Shown here: in pieces, positions 1 through 8,439 of the stretch
Layout: the number at the start of each line of letters is the position of its first letter
How positions within the stretch are numbered: the stretch's first letter is position 1
From: Deltaproteobacteria bacterium
GTDB lineage: Bacteria; Myxococcota_C; UBA6777
Direction: 5' to 3'
Length of the DNA stretch: 64,000 nucleotides
Assembly: GCA_002731275.1 (NCBI GenBank)
Contig: PCBK01000017.1
Location: 1 to 64,000 of the forward strand
The notes under the pieces: generated by a model
What the model was told of the DNA's origin: nothing
Database searches by the model: none
Seen by the model: only the letters and a program-made list of their open reading frames with translations
Position numbers and translations under genes: made by a program

Positions 1-252
1 GATTGCAAGTGAAGACGCAAAAAACCCACTGAAAGCTCGAAAGCAACTGGGCTCTACAAGGATATGGCCTTGCTATATCCGCCTGAAAGATGGGGATGAA
101 CTCGTGGAGTCAGGGGAGTTTGCGGAGACACAAGTGCAACATCCGCCGGAACAGCATTCTAGCTAAGTTGCCGTTTATATCGGCTAAAACCCCCCTTTTT
201 CTCCAAAGGCTGGAGAGAAAGGGGTTGGGGGATTGTGAGGTTTGTTGAGGCG
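1..252 (+). repeat. Family A structured repeat, left-edge unit 1
   Basis: This unit starts in mid-repeat with GATTGCAAGTGAAGACGC and ends where the next unit begins with the same words. It matches the units at 17208-18058 along most of its length. It carries a hairpin at about 60-77 (GGATAT / ATATCC arms) and a strong stem at 192-204 pairing with 212-224 (CCCCTTTTTCTCC with GGAGAGAAAGGGG, one G-U pair). That stem lies where other copies have CCCTCCTCTC / GAGAGGAGGG, so the pairing is kept while the bases differ. The array continues off the left edge of the window. No coding frame in it is credible. Confidence 0.85.
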
Positions 253-457
253 GATGATTGCAAGTGAAGACGCAAAAAACCCACTGAAAACTCGAAAGCA
301 AAAGGGAACCCAAGGATATGGCTTGCTATATCCGCCAGAAAGAAGGGGATGATTTGGTGGAATCAGGGGAGTTTGCGGAGGCACAAGTGCAACGTCCGCC
401 GGAACAGAAAACTAGAATACCCCGTGTATCTCGGGTAAGTCTCCCCTTTCCCTCCAC
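253..457 (+). repeat. Family A structured repeat, left-edge unit 2 (truncated)
   Basis: This is the second head-to-tail unit. It repeats GATTGCAAGTGAAGACGC, the GGATATGGCTTGCTATATCC hairpin (about 314-333), the GAGTTTGCGGAG block and the AAGTGCAACGTCCGCCGG block. It stops before the long GC-rich stem and passes straight into the family B palindrome, so its 3' end seems to have been replaced. Confidence 0.8.
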
Positions 458-540
458 CTATAGCACGGGGTTTGAACCCGGTGACACCAAACAATCAACT
501 CCCTCTACCCAAGCATTCAAGGCATGATCCTGTCTCCGGA
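458..540 (+). repeat. Family B palindromic repeat, plus orientation
   Basis: This is an 83-base element starting CTATAGCAC and holding a hairpin at 464-483 (CACGGGGTT / AACCCGGTG, one internal mismatch). It is followed by a conserved tail with CCCTCT, CATTCAA and ATCCTGTCTCC blocks. The same element occurs inverted at 16421-16504, where the hairpin is a perfect 9-bp stem. It resembles REP-type dispersed palindromes. No transposase lies next to it. The remaining bases up to the gene at 683 show nothing recognisable. Confidence 0.75.
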
Positions 541-682
541 ATCGGGCAGGTCTAAAGACCCCCTCAAAGCCACACAATATCAACCGATATATATGATGCC
601 GAGAATTGAATTTACGAACGCTCGAAACGTCCAACTCCACCAAAGCTCGCTCAACATCCATACGTACAAAGGAGTGGAACAC

Positions 683-1717
683 ATGCAACACAAGCATTGG
701 GGTTATCTGGCACTGCTATGCCTTTTTCTTTTCCCCTTCTCCCAAGCACAAGGCTCCCAAAAGAATCGCAAACATTGTCGTCGAATCCTCAAGGTGAAGA
801 TCCTCGCGAGCAAACATCGCCTCCCTCTCAAACAGCTCAACATCCTCGAACAACTCTATTGCTCCAAAGGCAAACACCTCAGAAAAAGAAGACGTATCGT
901 TGGCGCTTTCGAAATCTACAATAGTGACTCATGTAGCAGCAGTTATTTGCAGATCACAGTAGGACCCATGACCAATTGCTCCCTTTTGCCAGCGAAGGGT
1001 CGCGGTGCAGATGGGATCAAGGTGAATGGCAAATGTATCAACATCCCAGACACAAACCAACGAGCAGCTTGTGAACGTTATCGAGGATTCCTGTTTCCAG
1101 CGAAGCGAAGATACGAAGTTTACGATAGCAGTCAATGTAGTTCAAACCAACTGAAGGCTGTGATTGGTCCCGATTCAGATTGCCAGCTGTTCCCGGACAA
1201 AGGACATGACGCAGAGGGACTGAAAGTAGATGGCAAATGTATCAACATCGATGACACAAACCAACAGGATGCCTGTGAGCGCTACAAAGGCTTCTCAACT
1301 CCACCAAGGCGAAGGGTCAAACTTTACAATAGCGACTCTTGTACTAGCAGCCTCTTGAAAGGTGTCATCAGTGTAGACAGTCGATGCCAATACTTCTCGG
1401 CCAAGGGTCGCGATGTCGATGGGGTGAAAAATCGTGGAAAATGTATCAATATCCCCGACACAAACCTACAAGCAGCCTGCACCCAATACATGGGACTATC
1501 AAGTCCACGCTCCCAACAAGTTTGGGTATATGACAGCAACTCCTGCTCAGCGAGCTATTTAAAGGCAGTCATGACCCCTTGGACACGTTGCGCCACATTC
1601 CCATCAAAAGGACACGACGCAGAAGGCATCAAAGTACATGGGAAATGCATCAATATCGATGATACCCATCTCTCAAGAGCCTGCCTGAAGTACCAAAATC
1701 AAGCAAATGTAAGGTGA
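683..1717 (+). CDS. Secreted protein with four Cys-rich repeats
   Basis: The protein has 344 residues. An ATG at 683 is chosen because AAAGGAG sits 8 bases upstream and the first 25 residues form a clear signal peptide (HWGYLALLCLFLFPFSQAQG); a longer open frame starts at 524 but has no signal peptide. A basic stretch rich in Lys and Arg follows. The rest is four tandem repeats of about 65 residues, each with the pattern YNSDSC, a middle Cys, KG-x-x-x-[AD]G-[IL]K, GKCINI-[PD]DT and AC-x-x-Y. Each repeat holds four Cys, which suggests two disulphides per repeat. I do not recognise the family. It is probably secreted or periplasmic. The alternation of KGR/IPDT (repeats 1, 3) and KGH/IDDT (repeats 2, 4) suggests growth by duplication of a two-repeat block. 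Confidence 0.85.
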   Translation: MQHKHWGYLALLCLFLFPFSQAQGSQKNRKHCRRILKVKILASKHRLPLKQLNILEQLYCSKGKHLRKRRRIVGAFEIYNSDSCSSSYLQITVGPMTNCSLLPAKGRGADGIKVNGKCINIPDTNQRAACERYRGFLFPAKRRYEVYDSSQCSSNQLKAVIGPDSDCQLFPDKGHDAEGLKVDGKCINIDDTNQQDACERYKGFSTPPRRRVKLYNSDSCTSSLLKGVISVDSRCQYFSAKGRDVDGVKNRGKCINIPDTNLQAACTQYMGLSSPRSQQVWVYDSNSCSASYLKAVMTPWTRCATFPSKGHDAEGIKVHGKCINIDDTHLSRACLKYQNQANVR

Positions 1718-1762
1718 GCTCTCTCCTGCTGGCTTGACCTTTGGAAGGGGCTTCTTGAGAAT

Positions 1763-1834
1763 CTGACACAGCCAAAATTCCCCTCCTGAGAACCACACTC
1801 GTGTGGTCGCACACTACAACCAAACCTCTTGCAA
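1763..1834 (+). repeat. 72-bp duplicated upstream element, copy 1
   Basis: The stretch from CTGACACAGCCAAAATTCCC to CAAACCTCTTGCAA is nearly repeated at 5288-5360. Here it ends 43 bases before the first LRR gene. It contains CCACACTCGTGTGG, a near-perfect inverted repeat. The two copies share the end ACTACAACCAAACCTCTTGC exactly. It could be a promoter or operator module or a relic of duplication. Confidence 0.7.
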
Positions 1835-1877
1835 TGAACACGATACATACGTTTAAACCGTACACAGAGGCAAGAAT

Positions 1878-3830
1878 ATGAATATACAAGACGAACATTT
1901 CTCACGTTTACGCGGACTTCTGGCACAAGAGCGTTCCAAAGACACATTCCAACAAATCCTCGACACATTCGAAGATTGGAAAGAAGATTCTCAATTGGGT
2001 TTGGAGTACGCCCTCGAACATCTAGAGTCATGGCCCGATGCATACCGAGAAGCCACATTAAAACAGTACTGGCCGGATTTCCCGAACTTACAACCAACAG
2101 AGCATTCGGCACTTGTTCGTTCTCTCAACCTTTTCGACAACAAGTTTGGCACAGAGAGCGTCAAAGCACTCGCCAATGCTCCTCACCTCACAAGCCTCAC
2201 CATACTTCTCCTTTCGGAGAATAACATTGGGAACGAGGGTGCCGAATTCATCGCAAGTTCTCCTCGATTCACGAACCTCACAACGCTCGACCTTTCCAGA
2301 AGCAACATCAGAAATGAGGGAGTAACAGCCATTGCAAAAACAACATCCCTCACAAACCTCACCACACTCAACCTTTCCAGCAACATGCTTGGGGATGAAG
2401 AAGTCAAAACCCTCGCAAACTCTCCTCAACTCCACAACCTAAAAGCACTCGACCTTTCCCATAACCAAATCGGAAGTAACGGCGTCGATGCCATCGCAAA
2501 TTCTCCTCACCTCACAAACCTCACCACACTCCACCTTTCCAACAACAGCACCAAGCCAGAGGGAGCCAAAGCGCTCGCAGAATCAACATCCCTCCAAAAC
2601 CTCACCACACTCAACCTTTCCCACAACGAAATTGGAGCAGAGGGAACCATCGCGCTTGCAAATGCTCCGTCCCTTCAAAACCTCAACACACTCAACCTGA
2701 CATTCAACGACATCAGGGATAAGGGCGCCAAAGCCATCGCAAGTTCTCCTCACCTCACAAACCTCACCACACTCCACCTTTCTCACAACGATATCGGGTC
2801 AGTTGGAACAAAGGCACTTGCAAGCACAAAAAACCTCCTCAAACTCGACCTTTCCCACAACAAACTCGAAGCAAAGGGAGCCAAAGCGCTCGCAAAATCA
2901 ACATCCCTCCAAAACCTCACTTCACTCAATCTGAAATCCAATCGGCTTGGGGATGAAGGAGCCAAAGCCATTGCAAACTCCACACATCTCCATAATCTCC
3001 AGACCATTGACCTTTCCGACAATCGCATTGGGAACGATGGAGCGAAAGCAATCGCAACATCTCCTTCTCTACAAAACCTTTCTTCGCTAACACTTGACAA
3101 CAACTGGATCAAAGCAGAAGGAGCAAAGGCGCTTGCCAATTCTCCTCACCTCCAAAACCTCACCACACTCCACCTTTCAGACAACAAAATTGAGGAAGAA
3201 GGAGCCAAAGCAATTGCCAATTCTCCTCACCTCCAAAACCTCGACACACTGAAACTTTCCTACAACGAGATTAAAATGGAGGGAGCCAAAGCACTCGCGA
3301 ACTCTCCCCACCTCACAAACCTCACCACACTCGAGCTATACGGCAACAAGATCGGGTCAGAGGGAGCCAAAGCCATTGCTGAGTCTCCATACCTCCAAAA
3401 CCTCAAGACACTCCACCTTTCAAACAACAGGATTGGAGATGAGGGCACAAAAGCACTCACCCATTCGGCAAACCTCCAAAACCTCACTTCGCTCGACCTT
3501 TCCCTCAACGGCATCAGAGCTGAGGGAACAAAGGCCATTGCAGAGTCTCCCTACCTCAAAAACCTCACCACACTCTACCTTTCCTCCAACATGATCGGGG
3601 ACGAAGAAACAAAAACCCTTGCAAGCTCTCCGAACCTCACAAACCTCATAAAACTCGACCTTTCCGACAGCCAAATCGAAAGTGAAGGAGCGAAGGCGCT
3701 TGCAAACTCTCCTTACCTTACAAACCTCAAGGAACTCAACCTCTACGACAACGACATTGAGTACGACGGAGTCACCGCGCTAAAAAATTCTCCTTACCTC
3801 AAAAACCTCACCTCACTCGACCTCGATTGA
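1878..3830 (+). CDS. Leucine-rich repeat protein (27-residue, RI-like repeats)
   Basis: The protein has 650 residues and starts at an ATG with AGAGG 7 bases upstream. Residues 1-75 form a helical N-terminal module with LEYALEHLESWPD and YWPDFP, shared with the LRR protein at 6473. The rest is about 21 tandem repeats of 27 residues with the pattern L-x-NL-x-x-L-x-LS-x-N-x-I-x-x-EGAKALA-x-SP. This is closest to the ribonuclease-inhibitor type of LRR, a curved binding scaffold. One repeat, near residue 320, is three residues short. No signal peptide or membrane segment is seen, so it is probably cytoplasmic. The 81-bp DNA period is strong and makes length variation by recombination likely. The target is unknown. 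Confidence 0.9.
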   Translation: MNIQDEHFSRLRGLLAQERSKDTFQQILDTFEDWKEDSQLGLEYALEHLESWPDAYREATLKQYWPDFPNLQPTEHSALVRSLNLFDNKFGTESVKALANAPHLTSLTILLLSENNIGNEGAEFIASSPRFTNLTTLDLSRSNIRNEGVTAIAKTTSLTNLTTLNLSSNMLGDEEVKTLANSPQLHNLKALDLSHNQIGSNGVDAIANSPHLTNLTTLHLSNNSTKPEGAKALAESTSLQNLTTLNLSHNEIGAEGTIALANAPSLQNLNTLNLTFNDIRDKGAKAIASSPHLTNLTTLHLSHNDIGSVGTKALASTKNLLKLDLSHNKLEAKGAKALAKSTSLQNLTSLNLKSNRLGDEGAKAIANSTHLHNLQTIDLSDNRIGNDGAKAIATSPSLQNLSSLTLDNNWIKAEGAKALANSPHLQNLTTLHLSDNKIEEEGAKAIANSPHLQNLDTLKLSYNEIKMEGAKALANSPHLTNLTTLELYGNKIGSEGAKAIAESPYLQNLKTLHLSNNRIGDEGTKALTHSANLQNLTSLDLSLNGIRAEGTKAIAESPYLKNLTTLYLSSNMIGDEETKTLASSPNLTNLIKLDLSDSQIESEGAKALANSPYLTNLKELNLYDNDIEYDGVTALKNSPYLKNLTSLDLD

Positions 3831-3933
3831 TTTCCAAGAAGATCTTTCTCAATGCACAAAAATGGAACGTTTCATCTCCACACCCTCCACCTCATGTAGG
3901 AATTCCCTCTTTCCCAAACAAATGGAGAACGTT

Positions 3934-5025
3934 ATGAAACGTAACCAATTCTTGTATCCAATCGCAGTGAGCGTGTTTCTCTCAACATGCTCATTTAGCC
4001 TTCGCGCAGAAGCCGCGATCGCAGGCTATCTCTACGAGCACAGCAACTTTCGAGGACGTCGCATCACCGTACAAACAAGCACAAATAGACAAAGCATCTC
4101 TTACTCTTGGAGGCGCAAAATCTCTTCCGTGAGAGTCAATCCTGGTCATGTCTTCACTCTCCATTTAAAACATGGAAGCTACCGAATCATTCACAAGAAC
4201 ACAAACCTGCCAAAACGGACAAACGATTACTTTGTCGCTGTATCCAATGGTGTACCAATGGGTAGCGACCACGCAAAGTTGTACGCCCATCACTTCAGCG
4301 GCAACCGCTTAACGCTCTCCCACTCCAAGCGATACATCCCCATCTTTCCGACATCGTCAAACGATAATATGTCCTCTATCTGTGTACGGAGAGGTCAACT
4401 CCTGACGATCTACGAGCACAACTACTACCAAGGCCGTTCGCGACGCATCAGCGGAACGTGTGTCAAATTGAATGGATTTTGGAACGATCGCATCTCATCA
4501 TGTCATCTGGGGACGGTGAAACCCCCTCCAACATTTCGCTTTTTTCGAAGTCGTGGTTTTCGAGGGCATCTCCTCACAAAGTACACACTCACAAGAGGCT
4601 GGGGGGGTGACTTGATCTCAAAGTACAACGACAAGATCTCCTCCGTCATTGTCGCTCCAGGGAAGGCTATCACAGTGTATCGCCACTCCCGTTTTCGCGG
4701 CGCATCTCGTGTGTTAAGAGGAAGAGTGAATCTGTCAGGTATATGGAACAACTCCATCAGTTCGTACAAAATAGGCGTTTACCCGAATAAACCCATTGCG
4801 ATCGTTTACAAACACCACTCAGGTGGACCATTGGGAGTCATTTATAATGGCGGAGGTGCAACATTAACCTCGAAATGGAACGATCAGATCTCGTCCATTA
4901 AGGTCCTTCGGGGATCGATCAGAGTGTATGAGCACGCCTATTATCGCGGAAGATCGAGACGGCTTGGTGTTGGCATGCATCGCCTGAGAGGATTCTGGAA
5001 TGATAGGATCTCAAGTATCAGATAG
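3934..5025 (+). CDS. Secreted beta/gamma-crystallin repeat protein
   Basis: The protein has 363 residues. The ATG at 3934 has GGAG 6 bases upstream and opens a signal peptide (about residues 1-27, ending near AEA). The mature part is a chain of Greek-key units of the beta/gamma-crystallin family, with Y-E-H-x-x-F/Y-x-G motifs (YEHSNFRG, YEHNYYQG, YEHAYYRG). The calcium-binding signature [ND][ND]xx[ST]S appears as NDNMSS at 143, NDRISS at 184, NDKISS at 232, NNSISS at 272, NDQISS at 316 and NDRISS at 356. A degenerate version, RRKISS, is at 60. Microbial relatives such as Protein S of Myxococcus bind calcium and coat cells or spores. A calcium-binding extracellular or surface role is likely. 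The exact role is not shown by the sequence. Confidence 0.88.
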   Translation: MKRNQFLYPIAVSVFLSTCSFSLRAEAAIAGYLYEHSNFRGRRITVQTSTNRQSISYSWRRKISSVRVNPGHVFTLHLKHGSYRIIHKNTNLPKRTNDYFVAVSNGVPMGSDHAKLYAHHFSGNRLTLSHSKRYIPIFPTSSNDNMSSICVRRGQLLTIYEHNYYQGRSRRISGTCVKLNGFWNDRISSCHLGTVKPPPTFRFFRSRGFRGHLLTKYTLTRGWGGDLISKYNDKISSVIVAPGKAITVYRHSRFRGASRVLRGRVNLSGIWNNSISSYKIGVYPNKPIAIVYKHHSGGPLGVIYNGGGATLTSKWNDQISSIKVLRGSIRVYEHAYYRGRSRRLGVGMHRLRGFWNDRISSIR

Positions 5026-5287
5026 AGAGGTTAAAAATGCCACAAGATGGAGAATCGCGCCTTCAAAGCAAGTGAGAACCCATCACCTGAGACTGTCGGG
5101 GTCTGATCCACTCCAAGCTCCCCACCAAGTCGACACCCAACATAACGAAGTGGCCACCAAGACAGATCCATCACACAATAAAGCACGACATACATCTTTT
5201 CCTCCAAGGTACACTCATTAAAAAAATAGAACCGATGAGTAGAAGAGACACCTTCAAGAACAAACGATCGTGCCTCGAAGCGTTGAG
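5026..5287. other. Non-coding stretch, nothing recognised
   Basis: No credible frame, no hairpin with a T-run and no clear promoter was found between the crystallin gene and the duplicated element that precedes moaA. A short open frame on each strand lacks a ribosome binding site. Confidence 0.5.
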
Positions 5288-5360
5288 CTGACACTGCCAA
5301 AATCCCCCTTCGAGAGAAGTACGCTCGTGTGGTTACAGACTACAACCAAACCTCTTGCAA
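5288..5360 (+). repeat. 72-bp duplicated upstream element, copy 2
   Basis: It matches the element at 1763-1834 from CTGACACTGCCAAAATCCCC to CAAACCTCTTGCAA, with scattered changes in the middle and identical ends. It ends 68 bases before moaA. The inverted repeat seen in copy 1 is weakened here (TACGCTCGTGTGG). Confidence 0.7.
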
Positions 5361-5428
5361 TTGTCTCACAACATCATTAACACTTTGATCGGAGACAACT
5401 CACGACCTCAAAACACAAAGAGAGAGAC

Positions 5429-6412
5429 ATGCTTCAAGACGCATATGGACGTACCATCCGAGACCTCAGGATCTCAGTCACAGACCGGTGCAATTATCGA
5501 TGCTTTTACTGCAAACCTGTCCACAGTCAAAAGCTCACCTACCGCGCCGGCATCATGACCTACGAAGAGATCATCCGTCTCGCCAATGTCTTCGTCCACT
5601 TAGGCGTCAACAAGCTCCGTATCACTGGCGGTGAACCCACCATTCGAAGAGAGCTTCCTTTTCTCCTCAAAGAGCTGGCCTCGATCCCTGGTGTCGATGA
5701 CCTCGCGATGACGACCAACGCACACTTTCTGGCCAAACAAGCGCAGATGCTCAAAGACACAGGTTTGCATCGATTGACAGTCAGTCTCGACTCCCTCAGA
5801 CAAGACCGCTTCAAAGAAGTCACTGGCGTCGATGGACTCAAGAAGGTGCTTCACGGTATCGAGGTCGCCCAACAAGTCGGCTTCGACCCGATCAAGATCA
5901 ACGTCGTCGTGATCCGCGATGTCAACGATGATGAGCTGCTCGACTTCGCTCACTATGCCCGAGAAACAGGGAATATCGTGCGCTTTATCGAGTTTATGCC
6001 CTTGGACGCAGACAAACAATGGGACCACAAACGCGTCGTCACACAGGCCGAGATGCTCCAACGCCTACAAGAGATCGAGACACTTGAACCGATCAACCGT
6101 TCATACACGAGCGAGACCGCCAATAAATTTCGCTTCGCAGACGGGAAAGGCGAGATCGGGATCATCGCGTCTGTTTCGGCGATGTTCTGTGGTCAGTGTA
6201 GTCGGATGAGGCTGACTGCTGATGGCAAGCTCCGCCCTTGTCTGTTCTCCGAGAAGGAATACGATATCTTGAGTGTGATGAGAGCAGGTTGTAGCGACGA
6301 AGAACTCATCGATAAGATCGCAGAGATTACAAAGCTGAAAGAAGCTGGACACCGTATCAACGATCCCAATTACACTTACCCCGAACAGAGTATGTCTTCT
6401 ATCGGAGGGTAA
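5429..6412 (+). CDS. moaA: GTP 3',8-cyclase MoaA (molybdenum cofactor synthesis)
   Basis: The protein has 327 residues, the normal size for MoaA. It is a radical SAM enzyme that converts GTP to 3',8-cyclo-GTP, the first step towards cyclic pyranopterin. The N-terminal cluster motif is CNYRCFYC near residue 21 and is followed by the SAM-binding ITGGEP. The C-terminal cluster motif is CGQCSRMRLTADGKLRPC, with three Cys. The chain ends in the Gly-Gly that is typical and functionally important in MoaA. A purine-rich AAAGAGAGAG lies just upstream of the ATG. No other moa gene is nearby, so the gene is isolated from the rest of its pathway in this window. A short hairpin (AAGGCC TAA GGCCTT, 6435-6449) lies after the stop. 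Confidence 0.96.
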   Translation: MLQDAYGRTIRDLRISVTDRCNYRCFYCKPVHSQKLTYRAGIMTYEEIIRLANVFVHLGVNKLRITGGEPTIRRELPFLLKELASIPGVDDLAMTTNAHFLAKQAQMLKDTGLHRLTVSLDSLRQDRFKEVTGVDGLKKVLHGIEVAQQVGFDPIKINVVVIRDVNDDELLDFAHYARETGNIVRFIEFMPLDADKQWDHKRVVTQAEMLQRLQEIETLEPINRSYTSETANKFRFADGKGEIGIIASVSAMFCGQCSRMRLTADGKLRPCLFSEKEYDILSVMRAGCSDEELIDKIAEITKLKEAGHRINDPNYTYPEQSMSSIGG

Positions 6413-6472
6413 GGCTGCCGGATGGAAAAAGCGAAGGCCTAAGGCCTTTCCAAACACAGTGAGTCTATCTAT

Positions 6473-8404
6473 ATGCGTGATGTGTACATCTCACAACTTC
6501 GTGCCCTCCTCACACAACCCCCCACAAAAGAAAGATTTGAGCATATCCTTGCGCTCTTTGAAGTGTGGCAAACATACGAAACTGCCGACCTAGATTACGC
6601 CCTCACGCACTTACGAACATGGCCTGATGAGCTGAGATATGCCCATTTAAGTAGCTATTGGCCTGATTTCCCAGAGGGTTCCCCCCCTCCTCACGCTGCT
6701 CTCGTGCGCTTTCTTGAGATCTACGAACACGCGGATTTTGGGGACAAAGAAGCCATTCAATTTGCGTCTTCAGAGACCCATGACTCTCTGACAGGCTTAC
6801 GTATATCCGAGAGCTTCGTCGACATCGATGGTTTTGAGGCACTTCTACGTACCCCCTCTCTACACCAAATCACATTCCTGGATATATCCAATCATAACTC
6901 TGTCGATGTCGTTGGTGTGCTCGTGAATACGCCAGCCCTGAAAAACATCACGACACTCGACCTTGGCTACAATGATCTTGCATATGAAGACGCCTACGCC
7001 CTCGCGCAATCTGCGCACCTCTCGAACCTCACGACACTTCATCTCGAAAACTGCGACCTCACAACAGAAGGGCTCCTCGCGCTGACCCAATCCCCCCACC
7101 TGACACAGCTCGAAACACTCAACCTCAGTGGCAATGATCTCACAGAAGACGCCGCAACAATTCTCGCACAGGCTCCCAACCTGCAGGCGCTCACGCTCCT
7201 CGACCTGGAGTTTAACAGTATTGGTTCCAACGGCGCAAAGGCGCTCGCAGAGGCGGCTGCCCTCACGCAACTCGCAACACTGAAACTCCAAGAAAATGAC
7301 ATTGGCACAGAGGGATTTGCCGCGCTTCTCTCGTCGTCTAAGCTCCCACAACTCTCCCATCTCGGCCTCGAAGCGAACGACATTCTCTGTGAAGATCACG
7401 AATATCTCTCCCTCCCCCCCTCACTCAACCATCAACTCGACACATTAGAGCTTCAAGGAAATGGGATCGAAGCACACGGAGCCGAACAACTTGCAAGCTC
7501 ACCACCTCTTGCGCAGCTCACATCGCTCCAACTCCAAAATAACGACCTCCAAGATGAAGGAATACAGTCCATCGTCGATTCTCCCTATCTCACAAACCTG
7601 ACGACACTTGATGTAAGTGGCAACGCGATCGGCCCAGAGGGAATAGAGGCTCTTGTACATTCCCAACATATGGGAAGTTTACAATCTCTCGACCTGGGAG
7701 GTAATGATCTTGGCGATGAAGGCTGCCTTGCGCTCAGCACAGCGAGGAACCTCCTGTCTCTCAAGAGACTCTCACTTCACGATAATCATATCGGCGATGC
7801 AGGCGCCGTTGCCCTCTCGCGTTCCAAACTGTTATCCCAACTGACCACACTCGATCTCTCAGGAAATGACATCGGAGCTGAGGGAATTCGTTCAATCGCA
7901 TCAACCCCAAAGCTCGAACGACTGACCACACTCAGCATCAAATACAACGCGATAGGTCCGACAGGGGCCAAAAGTATTGCCGAATCAAAGACACTCACTC
8001 AGCTCGAAACGCTGATCATTGCAGGCAATGACATCCAGGATGAGGGCATTCTCGCCCTGGTCAACTCATCGAATATTCAAAGGGTCGTGTCGCTCGACAT
8101 CTCCAACAACAACTTTGGTCCAGAAGGCGCAAAAGCAATTGCCTCTTCTCGTTTTCTACGACAGCTCACAACACTTCACTTGTTTGCAAACAACATCACG
8201 AAAGAAGGCTTCCAAAGTCTCGCATTTTCGGGGACACTCCCATTACCCATCCGTGCACAATACCTACCACTAAATGTAAGCAAAGAGGCCATCTTGGAAG
8301 AAGCCAAGAGGCGCTCTATCACAGAAACAGATCTTCATCGCGTCATCAATCTGCTGCTCTACACACCTCATGTCCAGTATGGGAAAAACAGGCTGATGGA
8401 ATGA
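6473..8404 (+). CDS. Leucine-rich repeat protein, paralogue of the 1878 gene
   Basis: The protein has 643 residues. Its N-terminal module (residues 1-75: QLRALL, LDYALTHLRTWPDELR, SSYWPDFPEG) matches that of the first LRR protein and is not itself an LRR, so the two share a whole architecture. About twenty repeats of roughly 27 residues follow (L-x-x-L-x-x-L-x-L-x-x-N-x-I-x-x-EGAKAL). The repeats are more diverged from each other than in the first gene, which suggests an older or less homogenised array. The last 60 residues are not repeats. No signal peptide is seen. The gene follows moaA by 60 bases and has only a weak ribosome binding site, so co-transcription with moaA is possible. A protein-binding scaffold role is inferred from the fold only. 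Confidence 0.9.
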   Translation: MRDVYISQLRALLTQPPTKERFEHILALFEVWQTYETADLDYALTHLRTWPDELRYAHLSSYWPDFPEGSPPPHAALVRFLEIYEHADFGDKEAIQFASSETHDSLTGLRISESFVDIDGFEALLRTPSLHQITFLDISNHNSVDVVGVLVNTPALKNITTLDLGYNDLAYEDAYALAQSAHLSNLTTLHLENCDLTTEGLLALTQSPHLTQLETLNLSGNDLTEDAATILAQAPNLQALTLLDLEFNSIGSNGAKALAEAAALTQLATLKLQENDIGTEGFAALLSSSKLPQLSHLGLEANDILCEDHEYLSLPPSLNHQLDTLELQGNGIEAHGAEQLASSPPLAQLTSLQLQNNDLQDEGIQSIVDSPYLTNLTTLDVSGNAIGPEGIEALVHSQHMGSLQSLDLGGNDLGDEGCLALSTARNLLSLKRLSLHDNHIGDAGAVALSRSKLLSQLTTLDLSGNDIGAEGIRSIASTPKLERLTTLSIKYNAIGPTGAKSIAESKTLTQLETLIIAGNDIQDEGILALVNSSNIQRVVSLDISNNNFGPEGAKAIASSRFLRQLTTLHLFANNITKEGFQSLAFSGTLPLPIRAQYLPLNVSKEAILEEAKRRSITETDLHRVINLLLYTPHVQYGKNRLME

Positions 8405-8439
8405 GTGAGGGATTCTGGGACGTATAGCGGAGAGAAAGC

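Noticed and set aside
464-483. tRNA T-arm-like GGTTTGAACCC
   Set aside because: It is the centre of the family B hairpin; no acceptor stem, anticodon arm or D arm surrounds it.
524-682. N-terminal extension of the 683 gene
   Set aside because: The extra 53 residues overlap the family B tail and hide the signal peptide; the ATG at 683 has a good ribosome binding site.
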